A DNA stretch of 64,000 nucleotides from Cylindrotheca closterium (GCA_933822405.4 CAKOGP040002202.1:248001-312000), one strand, 5' to 3'; shown: positions 1 through 12,448, counted from the first letter of the stretch. The notes: generated by a model not told the origin, from the letters alone. Translations and numbers: made by a program.

Positions 1-3000
1 AATTCCTTGAAGATTTTGATTTCGATCTTCTCTCCTGGATAGAGGCTGTCCAGATCAATGGTATATCGGTCCGTGTTATCATTTAACGATACAGGAAAGC
101 CCGATAGATCTGTCAACTCGCCCATGTGTTCGTAGTTGACCCAATAGCTAGCGGAAAAGTCGGGGGACCCTTCCACTTCCAAAATGTCAGTTCCAATACG
201 AATGACGGCCCTCTCGATGTAACTCCAGAATCGAACCACCTTGGTACGGATGTGAATGTCAATGCCGAGACCATCGGCAAAGTCCTTGTTCGAAACCATG
301 ACAATATCGCACTGTCCATGATACTCAAAGTGTTCATTCTTCCATGTCTTGACTGATGTATGAAAGAGATTGGAAACCGTATGTGTCAGTGCATATTGTT
401 CGTTGCGATATAACGTGTTTCTTTCAACCAGAAAAAGTAGTACTTACAGTGAGGATCACCGTTGCCTTCAGCATTCTCAGTAGTCTCCTCGGTAGTCTCG
501 GCATTCTCAGTAGTCTCGGCATTCTCAGTGGTAAGCTCTAGTTGTACAGCAGAACTATCCCCCTCTTCGTTATGAGACTGCTTCTCTTGTGTTTGGAGAA
601 GAGCTTCCTCTTGTGTTTGGAGAAGTTCGTTAGGACGAGGTGTTGGGCCTGAGGTGGGCCCCTCCGTGGGACCAGATGTGGGGCCTGAAGTAGGACCTGG
701 AGTTGGGCCTGACGTTGGTGCAACAGTAGGAGCTGACGTGGGGCCTGACGTTGGAAATGATGTTGGAGGGACAGTGGGTCCAGAGGTAGGACCGACTGTT
801 GGAACCGCTGTTGGACCCGACGTTGCACCGGCCGTAGGTCCCGATGTTGGACCGACGGTTGGACCCACTGTTGGACGGGTGGTGGGTCCAGAGGTAGGAC
901 CCGATGTTGGACCCACTGTTGGACCCACTGTTGGAAGGGTTGTAGGTCGAGAGGTGGGACCAGATGTAGGACCCACTGTTGGAGGGGTTGTAGGTCCAGA
1001 GGTAGGACCAGATGTAGGACCCACGGTTGGAGGAGCAGTTGGTCCGGTTGTAGGACCAGATGTTGGGCCCGAGGTTGGACCGGCAGTAGGTACAGATGAT
1101 GGGCCCGAGGTAGGACCGGCAGTGGGTCCAGAGGTTGGGCCCGACGTTGGACCGGCAGTGGGTACGGATGTTGGACCTAATGTTGGCGCCGATGTTGGAC
1201 CTGCTGTAGGGCCAGATGTTGGCACCGATGTTGGACCTGCTGTCGGGCCAGATGTTGGGCCAGATGTTGGCGCTGGTGTTGGACCGGCAGTGGGTGTAGA
1301 TGTAGGACCAGATGTTGGCACTGGTGTTGGACCTGCTGTAGGGATAGATGTCGGCCCAGAAGTGGGGCCAGAGGTAGGCGGCGATGCCAACTGAGATGGA
1401 GAAACCTTTTCGATGTTTTCGAAAGTCGCTGGTGAACTTTTCTTGAGTTCTTGTACAAAAGTTTCTAAGTCGCTTTCTTCTTGTAGTGCATCTGACGCCA
1501 GCTCACTGGCAGTGACATTGACACCATTCTGGCGATAGTATTGAATCGTTTCGTTGTACGAGATGACAACTCCAGACACTTCTTCAAGGCGGCGGGCTGA
1601 CGTATCCGTGAACCCAATATTATCAATGACAATGGTGATGCCCAAAACGGTGAAGTTTGTTGCATGAGAGGCAAAAAAGTTCAAAGTGTGATGCTCCATC
1701 GTTTCAATCCAAGCAATTTGACACTGTGTATCACAGGATGTCAGGCCAGTGAGTTTTTGGGTGAGACCTGAAACTGTTTCCGTCTCTTGAGATTCCTGGG
1801 TTGGACCAGATGTAGGCCCACTTGTTGGAACAGGCGTTGGTGCATCAGTAGGGCTCAACGTTGGTGCATCAGTGGGACCAGTTGTAGGCCCGGCGGTTGC
1901 TGCAAGAGCTGCTGCTGCTACTTGTGCTTGTGCAATTTCAGCTTGTGCTCTTGCGATTTCAGGACTGTCGGTAATGTCCCCTTCAAAGATCTCGATTTGC
2001 GCACTTCCTGTTGCACTTTGATCGAGGGCAAAAACGTGGACAGTTACAGAATTTCCCGTCCCTCGAAAGTTTGTGATGGTAAAGTATTGGTCTTTGGTCA
2101 GCTTAGCCTCCAAATAAGTAAAAGCTGAAAAGTCATCAACTCTTGAGGTGACGGTGACTTGGTTTTGTGCCTCGATTGTTCCAGCGTTGGCGCCAACTGC
2201 ATGATTGTACATCACATAATAGTCGTTGCTGCTGTCGGAAAATTTTACCACGACATTTTCACCAGATTCGAGATTTGGGAGTTTGGCGACCCCGGCTAAG
2301 GATCCAGTGTATGTCTCTGTCAATGGATCGATTTCAACGTTGTGTTGATCATACCACCCAAGCTGCCAAGAGTGAGCACCATTGAAGCAGTACTTGCCTC
2401 CAAAAATCTCTTCGTCTATGTTTCCATAAGTTCCTCCCATGACACCAGTCAAATCACCGTATTCTCTGTTCCATGAGTCAAAGCGATCACTGGAGTGCTG
2501 CAAACCCCAGTTATGACCGACTGTTACCAATGGACATGGTCGATTAGAGCGTGTGCTACAAATGGAAACAAGCAGCAAGCCAAGTCAACTTACTTTCATG
2601 GGCATGTGCTGCGGGGTTACGGCAATTCTCATCTCCATTGTAAACACTGATCCACCCTCCAACGTACGCGTAGGCACGCCACCTACGGGAATTGTCGGAA
2701 GGACGATAGGATCCGCTTGGGACGCACATCATAACCAAGTCAAAAAGCAAGCTGAGATTCGTGGTGAGAAACATATCCAAGAGTTGTTGCTCCGCGGCTT
2801 CTTCCATGTCATGGCGATCGGCTCCAATAGAGGCGAGGTCTAGCTCCACATCAATAACACCATCTACGATTTCCTTTTCGTAGCTTGCTTGTTCACCTCC
2901 ATTACAAGCACAGCAAGCACTGTTTGCCGTTTCGGGACCGCCGCCAATGTCTGCCCAGTCCCCGATCCAAGGGCAATACACACCCGGTTTGTATATTTCC

Positions 3001-3821
3001 ATGGCGGTGAACCAGTCGCAGTTGACATCTCTTCCACTTCGGGTCTTTGCAGAGCCCTGGAAATTGTCCAAATCTTTGCACCCCATTCCAGTTGTGGTTG
3101 CAGGCTCGATGGTCACTGCATGATTGGAACACTCTTCCGTGTTCTTCTTGATGTTGACTTGATCACCATCAGTTCCAAAGATATTGTCACTTATTTCTGC
3201 AGCGTCAGCTCCAAGCCTGGCGTCAGTAGTTGTCACTCGAACTACAAGCACACTTTGATCACCCATCCCAGTAACTAATCCTCTTCGTTGTCTTCGTGCA
3301 TCACCAAATGAATCATCTCCAAACAAAAGATTGTTGCTGGAAGAAATGTACAGGGTGTGATTTCCTAATGTGGCCCCGTCCGCGAATAACGTTGTCACAC
3401 CACTCGTAATATCTGGTTTCGCAGCTAAGACAAGATCAATTCCATCGATATCCACCATCGCATGCTTGGATTCAGCAACGGCCCCAGCGGTTTGGGCATC
3501 GGGGCCAAAGACTCTGCATTCCCAAGTTTCCCCGTCTGTCCCATCCGCATAGTCTGTCTCTCGTATATACAGAATACAAGGAAGTGATTGCTCATCCAGC
3601 GAAGTCAATGTTATTTGCTAGAGATGTCAGTTGTAAAGAAGAAGATGGAGGATGCATTGAGGATTAGCTAAGTCGAACACCAGTAGTCAGCATTCAGGAT
3701 TCAAACAAGAACGAAAGCTACGTACATCTGTGCTATTGTAAAAAGCAAAAGGATCTTCCTCGGCCAAAGTATTTGCTGCACATAAGACGAGAAGGATAGA
3801 TATTATTCTCATCATTTTCAT
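1..3821 (-). CDS. Secreted M11 (gametolysin-like) metalloprotease with Pro-Thr repeat stalk and GDPH domain; C-terminus beyond window
   Basis: Predicted secreted zinc protease of the gametolysin family (MEROPS M11), acting at the cell surface or in extracellular adhesive. Exons on the minus strand: 3821-3726, 3617-2594, 2520-448, and 352 to beyond base 1. The start ATG at 3821 gives a short signal peptide (MKMMRIISILLVLCAANTLA). Joining exons 2 and 3 rebuilds HEIGHNWGLQH (residues 372-382), the HExxHxxGxxH zinc site, and the intron falls inside the Ile codon. A long Pro-Thr-Gly-Ser repeat (about residues 749-1001) follows, with a shorter one near 590, probably O-glycosylated. The last exon carries GDPHFKTWKNEHFEYHGQCD, the GDPH domain known from diatom adhesive-trail proteins. 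The protein has 1181 residues in the window and continues past it. The protease family call is firm; an adhesive role is inferred. Confidence 0.88.
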
Positions 3822-4740
3822 TGCAATGCAGTTTTTGGTTGGTTCGAATTTGGTGGGATGATTTTTTTTCAATTTTGTGATGGTCATTCCGCGGGAAAAT
3901 TCATCGGCGAATCTGTTTCTCTTGATATTTTCCCATAACTGACCAAAGGGGGGCGGACCATAGTATGGCAATCATATCAACTGGAATAAGCAAGGATCAA
4001 ATTGTCTCCAGCCAAAATTTGAGGGGTTGACTGATTGATCATTTGTGCTTCATTGCATAAAAATGTTGGATGACAAAAATTTTAAGCTGACGAGAGATGG
4101 ATTACAAGAATTGGCAAAAGTGTAGTATCAACAACGAAAGGGGGTTACGATTTCTGGGGGAGTGGTGACTATGGTGGGTGAGCCTCATTTGCCACCAACG
4201 AACAGAATTGAGTCATTTCACATTTATCATCGGCTGCTTTTAGTTGCCTTTCCCATATTGCCACCTCACAAAACCTCGGCTTTCTATTAGAGTGAAGGAG
4301 TTTCGCCGAAGTATGACTTTGAGAAATTATTACGTGAAGGTGAAAAAGTGCATGGGTGAAGCTTTACGTGAAGTCTTTGCGACACTGAAAATTGCACAAA
4401 TGGATGACCAATCTGACTCAAGAGTCATCGAACAACGTCTGTCTTTTGTCTGTTGACAAATACTGGTGGACGACCGCCAGACGACATCCATGATCGCCAA
4501 CACGCACTATTATTGCACTCCTTCATCCTGCGCTTGCGACTACAACTCTCTCCATCATCATTGAGTTGCAGTGAATCGAATCCCAGCTGGGTACTTGCTT
4601 GGAACAAATTCTCCCCCTATCGTTACGACTGATAAGCAAGCACGGCAATCAAAGTATCGTTAGTGCCGCAAATTATACAGTAAAAGTAGTAAGCTGGAAC
4701 GCTGTGTCTTTCAGCTGTGTTCAACTTGAAGAGACTGCCC
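3822..4740. other. Intergenic region, no gene seen
   Basis: About 0.9 kb between two divergent genes. Only short, low-complexity reading frames occur. It probably holds both promoters. A CTTTCAG acceptor-like string lies just before 4717, so a short 5' exon for the downstream phosphatase gene cannot be excluded. Confidence 0.5.
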
Positions 4741-5637
4741 ATGAAAGGTCCCTTCCAAATTCAGAGGTCCAGGGCAGTCTGGCTTCCATTACTACTCGCA
4801 CACTTTTCTACACAATCAGCGCATGCTTTTGATTCTGTCCTGTTGGACACTGCCGCATCCGTCCGACGAAAAGTACCTGAATTTCCAAAATATGAAGACT
4901 TGCATTATGAATCAGATTACCTCCGACCAGACAATATGGGAATGCGAGGCATGTGCAATTGGATCATCCCCAACAAACTGATGGTAGGACAATATCCTGG
5001 GCAATCACCGGAACCCTTTGCCCCAAATGCTCGCGATGTTGATAACCATATCAAATCCGTTGTCACACAAGCTGGCGTCAACCTATTTTGCAGTTTGCAA
5101 TCAGAAATTCCACCCCAAGACGATTACGCATGGGTGTTCAATGGCGGTGAAATATACTTTCCAGATCCATATGTACGACGAGAGTTTCCACGGCCCTTTA
5201 AACATTATGCTCCCATGGTGAAATCCTACAATCCAGATTGTCTCTTCTTGCATGCTCCGATTGACGACTGCGATGTTCCCAAAACCGAATCTGCATTGAC
5301 CGATCTGCTGCTAGAGTTATTAGAAGCTATTGATAAAGATGATCGATGTGTTTATGTACACTGTTGGGGTGGTCGAGGTCGAGCTGGTTTGGTCGGAGCC
5401 TGCATGTTATCGCTGATTTTCCCTGAAAGGGACGCCAACGACATATTGGAATTGGTTCAATTTGGCTATAGCACCAGGGCTGGTGCCAAGAATATGCCAC
5501 CGGGTCTGCAGCAAAGTCCTCAAACCGAATCACAGCGAGAATTTGTCCGCATGTTTGTCGATCAACGGCAGCGGCACCACTTTTTCTTCACCAAGCCAAC
5601 GAAACTGTCCATGGCAATAGAAACTGGTGAATTCTGA
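4741..5637 (+). CDS. Dual-specificity/tyrosine phosphatase-like protein with N-terminal targeting sequence
   Basis: Predicted Cys-based phosphatase of the DSP/PTP superfamily, 298 residues, single exon. The active-site loop VHCWGGRGRAG has the CX5R arrangement, with Cys at residue 208, and a downstream Gln-rich stretch (QQSPQTESQ) resembles the PTP Q-loop. The first ATG in the frame is at 4741; the frame is open further upstream but only with GTG. The N-terminus is hydrophobic and ends in SAHAF, which fits a signal peptide and resembles the Ala-Phe cleavage context of diatom plastid preproteins. ER export or plastid import are both possible. The loop has Trp-Gly-Gly rather than a typical DSP sequence, so the substrate cannot be guessed. 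Confidence 0.8.
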   Translation: MKGPFQIQRSRAVWLPLLLAHFSTQSAHAFDSVLLDTAASVRRKVPEFPKYEDLHYESDYLRPDNMGMRGMCNWIIPNKLMVGQYPGQSPEPFAPNARDVDNHIKSVVTQAGVNLFCSLQSEIPPQDDYAWVFNGGEIYFPDPYVRREFPRPFKHYAPMVKSYNPDCLFLHAPIDDCDVPKTESALTDLLLELLEAIDKDDRCVYVHCWGGRGRAGLVGACMLSLIFPERDANDILELVQFGYSTRAGAKNMPPGLQQSPQTESQREFVRMFVDQRQRHHFFFTKPTKLSMAIETGEF

Positions 5638-5944
5638 ACCGTGTCTAACGAGGATGAACAAGCTACCGGATGATTGGGGAGTCCAGCCAATCAGTAAAGA
5701 GAGTGGGTGCCTTTTGCTGTTAGAATACATGTATAAATGGATGATGGATTGGCTCAGTACATGACCGATAGAAAACGTATGTTACATTAGAAAATGCTAA
5801 TAGTCTGCTTGTTTTGGGGGAATCAATCACTTGAAAATGTTCGTCGTTTCCACTTTCTCATAGCTATTGTTTGCCACTCATGCAGACTTTTTGGTGTCTC
5901 AGAAAGAACAATCAATCCATCATAGTCTACTTTTCTGACCATTA

Positions 5945-7557
5945 TTATTGATTGAGATTGGCTTGAACCCGCAAAAAGGTTTCCCTGACAAATTGATTGT
6001 GTTGCAGAATCAATGGCAATCGAGGATGAACATTCAAATCCCGTCCTTGCGCCTTGGCCGATAGCTCGTCCAACTGCATCAAAAACCCATCAACGTGATT
6101 CCGAAGGGCCGTCAAGGTTTCCCCATAATGTTCGTCATGAATGGCCTGCTTGGTTTGTTCATCGCCACTCACGTGGGCTTGATACAGAGCCTGGAGTTGT
6201 TGAACATTGTTCGAGGCCTCCAAGATTTGATAAAGTAAAACATCCCAAACTTCTTGGGAAACATCTCCCGTCTCCTTGTAAAAGAGCATTCGCGAAGGAT
6301 TGTATCCCATTTCAATCAATTGGGGGGATGGATTGGGAACCAAAATTTTGCAAAAGGTGGCCGGCGATGAGTGATCCAGGAAACCATAGCGGGCAAAAAG
6401 GAAGGAAGGGTTGGAGTTGTCTCCAGCCGTGTATGACATGCGCAAAGGTGTTCCGGCAGGGACGTCGTAAAGGGTGGTGGCATAAAAGTTGCCGTCGTCG
6501 TCGTATCGGCCTTGAATTTCATATGTCGAATCATGATTGAACTAACAATATTGATGATGAGAAATGGTGCCAGGATGACAAGGATGATTTCGATGGATGG
6601 ATAGTCCAACAGAAAGAGAGCAGAAGGAGAACAGAAAGAAAATGATGGATGGATTAGAATCGTAGCCTGCATCACATGGTCTTGCAATACACTATCAGAA
6701 CGTACCATGTCTGCCATGGGAGCTACCTTGTAGTCCCCGTGTCCATCCTGAAAGGACCTCGTTAAGCAAACATTGTATGCCCATTTGGCAATTTCCTTAT
6801 TTCCTCTAGTTTCTGGTGACAAGAAGTAGCAAAAATCTAAAGCCTTGAAGAATTGCTTGAATCGGGTCTTTTCCTTGAGAGCCAAGCTTCCAACCAACGG
6901 TGGAAGACATTCCGTACAGCAATAATGCGTCATGGAGGCCCCAGTAGAAAAGTATCGTGGCAAGGAATTCAACCATGGATACCATGGAGATTGATCACCA
7001 AGTTCATATTCCTTCAAAATCTTGAGAAACAAATAAAATCGTTGGACTTGATCGTAGGCATTTAGCTGGACAAACAAATCTTCTGCATCTGTGATTGTCC
7101 CAAACTCTTCCTTGGCACGATTGGCCGACAGTGTCACTTCATTTGGAACAAACAAGACGGGCGTATCCTTTGGCAGATCCATAGACGTGTAAACGCCCAC
7201 ATCCAAAGATGGGTCTTGGGAGGTCACCATCAATTGGAATCCATCTGCCACTTGTACGCCACAAGCAACGGCCCATTCTTCAAAGCTACCAATTTCGCGG
7301 TTTGCGTTCTCATCAACAGCAATGATAGGAGTCGAAACTGACATGGCCAAGGCTGTTGGCACGTGGCACTTCTGGTTACTAAAACGAATATCATCATTCA
7401 AGTTATCTCTTCGCCTCCATGGTTGATTTGAAATAGAAAAGGCTGTTTTATGGTCAAGAGTAGGAATTCTCGGTGAGACTGAAGGCTCTGACAGAAAAGC
7501 TGAGGCCCCACATCCCCAAAAGAGCAAAAGACACCCTCTCAGCATCATCATCATCAT
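5945..7557 (-). CDS. Plastid-targeted SET-domain protein, Rubisco-LSMT-like methyltransferase
   Basis: Two exons, 7557-6706 and 6541-5945, joined across a 164-bp intron, giving 482 residues. The join restores the SET motif: VAPMADM from exon 1 meets FNHDSTYEIQG from exon 2, matching the PxADxxNH segment of Rubisco large-subunit/SETD3-type lysine methyltransferases. Downstream the MSYTAGDNSNPSFLFARYGF segment matches the SET C-terminal GxxSN-type and YGF elements. The start at 7557 begins a run of five Met, then a hydrophobic stretch ending in GASAF, the canonical diatom plastid-import motif. An upstream in-frame ATG at 7668 adds 37 residues and would bury the signal peptide. The protein substrate in the plastid is unknown. 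Confidence 0.85.
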
Positions 7558-7668
7558 TGTCAGTTTCGATTTTTTTGAAATTCTTGATGATGTATTTATT
7601 TTGATGGATGCGCGCATATGATCGCTGCGGCGCGTGGCAACAGTTTGAAAGGACTTGATAATGCCCAT

Positions 7669-8452
7669 GTACTGATATAGTTACAATACAAAGCTATTGG
7701 CTATCGGTATCCAGCATAGAGAAATCACACCAAGTGGTGATATCAAAGACAGTACAACTGTTGTTACTCTGCCGAAGTTACGGTGACTAGGAGTCACAAA
7801 TAGTTATTGCGACAGTAGAACGAATGAATGTCATCTCAAAATTCTTGGCAGCAGATTGATTTTAGGTTCTATTTTTCAAAGCTGTTTAGTAGTATAGTAT
7901 ACCAGTAGGTATACACCATTCGTCTAGTGAGTCGCACGTGTCCAGCAGAAATCATCGTTGCTCAGGGCATGCACCAATGGAATGCCGAAATTATATCCAT
8001 CCCCCCGATAAGTTCATGGAATAACCTAAATTGTCGTAAGCGGGTTTTGCCACAATAATGTCGGCTCCAACTTGTACCCAATCCGACCCATAAATGACTG
8101 CCATCTGCCATTGCTCTTATTTCCCCACGGTGATGAACTGCGGACGAGAGGTAGACTCAGACCGCACCTCCATCTCTTATTTTGTGGTGATTCCCTGCGT
8201 CGCTTTGAGCTGCAGTCATAATCATCATATTGTTGTAGTAGCAGTACCGTTGGGAAATTGGATTAAATTGGTGTGGTTCTTGTCTGGCTGGATGATTGCA
8301 ATGCTGCTGCTTCTCGTCCTCGTACACTTTCACCAACCATCCGTGTGACATCGTTCCATCGTGCACTCCCCATTTGGAGAACTCGATGTGTGGCAGCCAA
8401 AATGTCAGGTCGCGTGTTGGTGTTCTCTTGAATGGGATGATCATCCATGGTG
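7669..8452. other. Intergenic region, no gene seen
   Basis: Lies between the 5' end of the SET gene and the 3' end of the RING gene. It contains a GTATAC/GTAC-rich patch near 7892-7917. No reading frame here looks like a real protein. Confidence 0.5.
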
Positions 8453-9449
8453 CTAATTGCGCCAGCTGGTATCATCCCCAGCACCACTATTGTCGTCACC
8501 AGCACCACGTCTGGCATTTCCATTCTGTTCTATTCGAACCATCATATTCACGAATTGATCACTGAGTCCCTCACGAATTCGTTCCATTCGTTGTTGTATT
8601 ATGGAAGATGATCCCGTGGCGTATGGACTACTTTCGTCATATTGAGTTGCGGTGTCATTTCTAGTCGTTCGTCTCTGCTGGTGATGATTGGCATTGGGTG
8701 GATCAATGGTTTCATTTTGGTGTTGCTGCTCCAGTCTTAAAATGATTGGCTCCAATTGATTTTCAATGTCTTGCCGCATCCGTCCCACTTGCTGTTGAAA
8801 GGTTGTTGCCAACAAGGCGAATCGTGAAGCAATGAGCGGGCTGATGGTATCAATTTCATTATCATCCGCTCCCTCGTCATTGTCACCAAACTCCAAAAAG
8901 CCCTTTCGACAACATGGGCATTCAGAATTGGAAACGAGCCATTTCTGGTCCAAGGAAAACGCATGTGTCAGCTGATGACTGGCGGCATACATGTATATTA
9001 CAGCACTATTCAGCTGAGCAACTTACCTTCATACAGTCTCGGTGAAATGCATGTAAACAGTTGAGATTGTGACTAGAAGTAAGTTTCTCTCCATCCTCAT
9101 ATTCCATCAAACAGATGGAGCATTCTTGTTGGTGCAACCGTAAGGATAATGATCTGTGTTCTTTATCAAATCCATCGTAGAGACTATAGGAACGACGAGT
9201 CATAGTCTCATCGTTGTCGTCGTCATCCTTCTGTTCCGTTCGATGATAATATAGTATACAGGGCAACAGATTTTCCAAGTCTTCCAATCGTTCCTTTTCT
9301 TCTTCCGTCATGGGTGGTGATGGTAACGGAGATTCTTGTGGATGTCGTCTTTGCCAATAGTTCCGGTAGCAGCAACAACAATACCGGCCCATGAATCGAC
9401 TCCAGCATCCAGATGTCAGGATTGAATGATTCATCCTTCTCCAACTCAT
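8453..9449 (-). CDS. RING-H2 finger protein, putative E3 ubiquitin ligase
   Basis: Two exons, 9449-9027 and 8971-8453, give 313 residues. The 55-bp intron cuts the RING domain. Exon 1 supplies the first ligands (CSICLMEYEDGEK, then NCLHAFHRDCMK, giving C-x2-C, C-x-H and H-x2-C), and exon 2 supplies the last Cys pair (ECPCCRK). The segment between (LTHAFSLDQKWLVSNS) is longer than in most RING-H2 domains. The N-terminal part is Cys- and Arg-rich (about residues 15-35) then acidic, and the C-terminal 120 residues are Gln/Asn/Arg-rich and probably disordered, with a possible helical segment. RING proteins usually pair a ubiquitin-loaded E2 with a substrate; the substrate is unknown. Confidence 0.85.
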
Positions 9450-10014
9450 GATGTTCGCTATAATATTATAACAATGGACCTGTTTGGGTTTCGAGGATGT
9501 AGTCTCAAACGATACTGTAGCACAAGGTACGTGTACGTGTACCAGTCTTAGTGAGTATTGTGTATGTGATGTATGTCGTCTCCGTCCAGAACGTTGCTGA
9601 GTATCATGTAATGCATATGAATATATGCGTGCTGACTTGTATTTCGAGGATACAATAATTTGCCTTGATGCCTCTACTATATTATGTGCGTGGCGACGCA
9701 GCTCTATCCTGAAAATATGTTGTTGTCACACAGTGCTTCACTTTCTCCCGTCCCGGACCAGCAGCATGTTAAACGCTGTGTTTCTAGTGTGTCTGTGTGT
9801 AAATAGTCACCATGTGTTGCACATGCAATATAGGCATTACGATAGGCACTTATTATTATTATTCGAGTTGCAATAATCTGGGAGAATTTTTGGATATGAT
9901 TCATGCGAATGTTTATTATTTATTACCCCCGAATAGAGAATACTCCCTCAAATCTTGTGATGAGAACAAAAACTTTCATAGATCGCATATCCTATACATT
10001 GCAGAGTCATCGTG

Positions 10015-10047
<33 letters not shown>

Positions 10048-10111
10048 GCAGATATCTCATAGACTTCACCGTCGTTTTCACACTCTTGCTCCTCTTCTTC
10101 CTAATCTTCAT
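9450..10111. other. Divergent intergenic region with GTAC motif and ATC repeat
   Basis: Lies between the starts of the RING gene (minus) and the ankyrin gene (plus). It has a GTAC-rich tandem at 9526-9545, 77 bp upstream of the RING start codon, and an ATC microsatellite at 10014-10048. No gene is visible. Confidence 0.5.
10014..10048. repeat. (ATC)n microsatellite
   Basis: About eleven uninterrupted ATC units in the 5' flank of the ankyrin gene. If transcribed it lies in the 5' UTR, about 60 bp before the ATG. Confidence 0.95.
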
Positions 10112-11090
10112 ATGATGATTATGCTCAACTTGTCCTTGCGCCCAGCTTTTTCGTTCTGGGTAATATTATTGATGATGATGACATTATTCAGCATGACAAT
10201 GACTGGAGTGTCATCCTTATTACTGTCCGATGAGGAGAGTCAACTATTTGGTCTGGTCAGTACCAACGATGGTGATGCCTTGAAAGGATTCATCGACGAA
10301 AATACTCCGGCAGTAAATATCAATGCCATTGGCAAGGGGGGACAAACACCACTCATGTTTGCAGTCCTGTCCGGAAAAGACAATGCCGTCAAGGTTTTGT
10401 TGGAGGCGGGTGCCGATACGACCATTGGGGAACAGGATGGATACACGCGTGAGTGAATGGAATGAATGTCAAAAAATATGTATGGATTGAGTTTGGAAAC
10501 AATCTATACCTTGTTGTTGGATCTGCTGGTGATCTAGTGTACCGGTATCAAAAGACTGTACAATATATGTTGATCAATTTTCACTTGTTTCTTCGTCGTT
10601 CTCACTGTAGCTTTCTTTTTTTTTTCGTTTTTCCATACACATCATCATCCTGTGGTTATATGGATGATATTCCATTGTTGCTGCTTTCCGACATCATTCC
10701 TATTTGGTGATATCATTGTTGTGATCATTGCTGCTTTTGGGCTATACTATCTACTACATCTATATTGCTACAACAATTATTACATGTCTGCACGCAGCCA
10801 TGCACGGAGCCGGATATCAAGGACGGACTGCCATTGTCAAGCTTTTGGTCGATCATGGATTGGATCCCCTTGACACCCACAAGGATGGATTCATCGGCAT
10901 GCATCGTGCTTGTTGGGGACCCGATACCCGACATACGGAGACGGTTCGAGCCTTTCTCGAAGCGGGGGTACCTCCGGATTATCCGAGCGAAATCGACCAT
11001 GGTGGGGGTAAAACTTGCATGGCCATGACACCGAATCCCCACACCAAGGAGATCCTTGGGAAGGCCATGGCGGCGAAGGATGAACTCTGA
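10112..11090 (+). CDS. Ankyrin-repeat protein with signal peptide
   Basis: Two exons, 10112-10448 and 10798-11090, give 209 residues. The 349-bp intron is long for this window. Joining the exons rebuilds GYTPMHGAGYQGRTAIVKLL, a textbook ankyrin start (G-x-TPxHxAxxxG). Three to four repeats follow the N-terminal hydrophobic stretch (residues about 10-35), including QTPLMFAVLSGKDNAVKVLL and a divergent DGFIGMHRACWG. The N-terminus looks like a signal peptide or anchor, so this is probably an ER or secreted small scaffold, unlike most ankyrin proteins, which are cytosolic. Ankyrin repeats bind other proteins; the partner is unknown. Confidence 0.82.
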
Positions 11091-11476
11091 TACAGTAGTC
11101 GGTAAGACGGAATTGAACTGTGATTGTATAGGTGGAGGAGTGTCAAATGGACGAGGAAACGACTTCAACTTGAGAAAAATGGATCTACATTATCAGAACC
11201 ATTGACGACTGCGTCTTTGTCTGTTTATATGACTGATAGTAACGACCATGATAACTACAGTTGCAATCTTCTGACTAGTGCAATGATTATACTTTTCAAA
11301 TTGTGAGGTAGGGCGTACGGTGGCAGCTGCGAACATTCATATGCGCAGTGCAGTGAATGAAATGTTCATTCGGATTGGTCGATTATACGATTCGAATTGA
11401 AATGAAGTGTGATGATATGAGAGACAATAATAAAATAACCACAACAGTAGCACATAACTGTAGTGAAGCAAACAGC

Positions 11477-12448
11477 ATGTCATCAAGGCTAATTATCCTT
11501 CCAAAGAAGTCGTATTGTCCATGGAGCGAGGAGAATGTTCAAAAAGTATTGAGAGATGAAGAGAAACATGCGCGTGAAGTGAAAGCATCATCAGCCAATA
11601 ATAATAATGACCAAACAAAGACACAAAATCACAACAAGCATCAAGATGATGATGAGAAAGACGATACCAAGAACCTAGCACCCAGTGGGAATTTTAGTCT
11701 ATTTGCCAAAGAGGAAAAACAAGCGCATATTGAACAAGAGAAACAAATAATGAGCGAGAAGGATACCACCAGACGACGGAATCATCGTCATCAGCCACAG
11801 CATAATTATTTACGGCCGTTTGATCGATCCACAAGTGCTGCCATGGATTCTGCTGTTGGACTCAACTCTCGAAAATACAAGCACTCACGAAAGGATGCGG
11901 CGCTAAAGAATAGATTGGATCCAATGGGTGGATTCTGTATCAGTGATAAAGAAATCAAGAGTGACAACAAACGAGTTGACGTTGACGATGATCATCAACC
12001 AATCGACAGAAAACATTCAAGATCATCTGAACGTAGAAGAGACCGAAACCAAAGTCATAGGAGAAAAAGCAGACGACCGTCTTCCTCGTCATCCTCTGAG
12101 GATTCTTCATCTTGCTCATCATCGAAAAAGAGACGGCGAAATAAGAGGCGACGGGAATATTCAAGGTCCAGAGAAAGTGGGAGTAAGTCATCATCGTCCT
12201 CATCAACAGCTTCTCATGTCGACGACTCGTCCCAGGACAGACGAAAACGTCGACGTAAAAGGCGCAGTACAAAGCCACGGAGCGATCGGAGACGTAAAAA
12301 AAGCAGGCGAGCCAACGATGGTGATGGTGATGATGATGCTAGAAGCAAAACAATGTCAAAAGAAGAAAAGGCCAAACGTGAGCTACTGATGCGTTGTGCC
12401 CAGCGGGAAGAGGAGGAACGATGGAGGCAAAGAAATCTTCGGCGGTAA
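11477..12448 (+). CDS. LENG1/CIR-N-domain-like, Arg-Ser-rich nuclear protein
   Basis: Single exon. The segment ILPKKSYCPWSEENVQKVLR followed by DEEKHAREV matches the start of the CIR N-terminal domain found in LENG1 and CIR1, proteins linked to spliceosomes and to transcriptional corepression. In that family the motif lies within the first few residues, so the ATG at 11477 (MSSRLIILPKK) is preferred over the in-frame ATG at 11357. A middle LDPMGGF segment also fits LENG1. The C-terminal 150 residues are a highly basic Ser/Arg/Lys tract with nuclear-localisation-like runs, ending in an acidic/basic helix. The protein has 323 residues from the chosen start and is probably nuclear. Its exact role is inferred from the family only. 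Confidence 0.72.
   Translation: MSSRLIILPKKSYCPWSEENVQKVLRDEEKHAREVKASSANNNNDQTKTQNHNKHQDDDEKDDTKNLAPSGNFSLFAKEEKQAHIEQEKQIMSEKDTTRRRNHRHQPQHNYLRPFDRSTSAAMDSAVGLNSRKYKHSRKDAALKNRLDPMGGFCISDKEIKSDNKRVDVDDDHQPIDRKHSRSSERRRDRNQSHRRKSRRPSSSSSSEDSSSCSSSKKRRRNKRRREYSRSRESGSKSSSSSSTASHVDDSSQDRRKRRRKRRSTKPRSDRRRKKSRRANDGDGDDDARSKTMSKEEKAKRELLMRCAQREEEERWRQRNLRR

Noticed and set aside
654..1394. Plus-strand frame of 246 residues rich in Val-Gly-Pro
   Set aside because: It is the complement of the Pro-Thr-Gly repeat in the protease gene; repetitive DNA keeps both strands open.
10453..10710. Hydrophobic plus-strand frame of 85 residues
   Set aside because: It lies within the 349-bp intron of the ankyrin gene, between a good donor and a good acceptor that restore the repeat.
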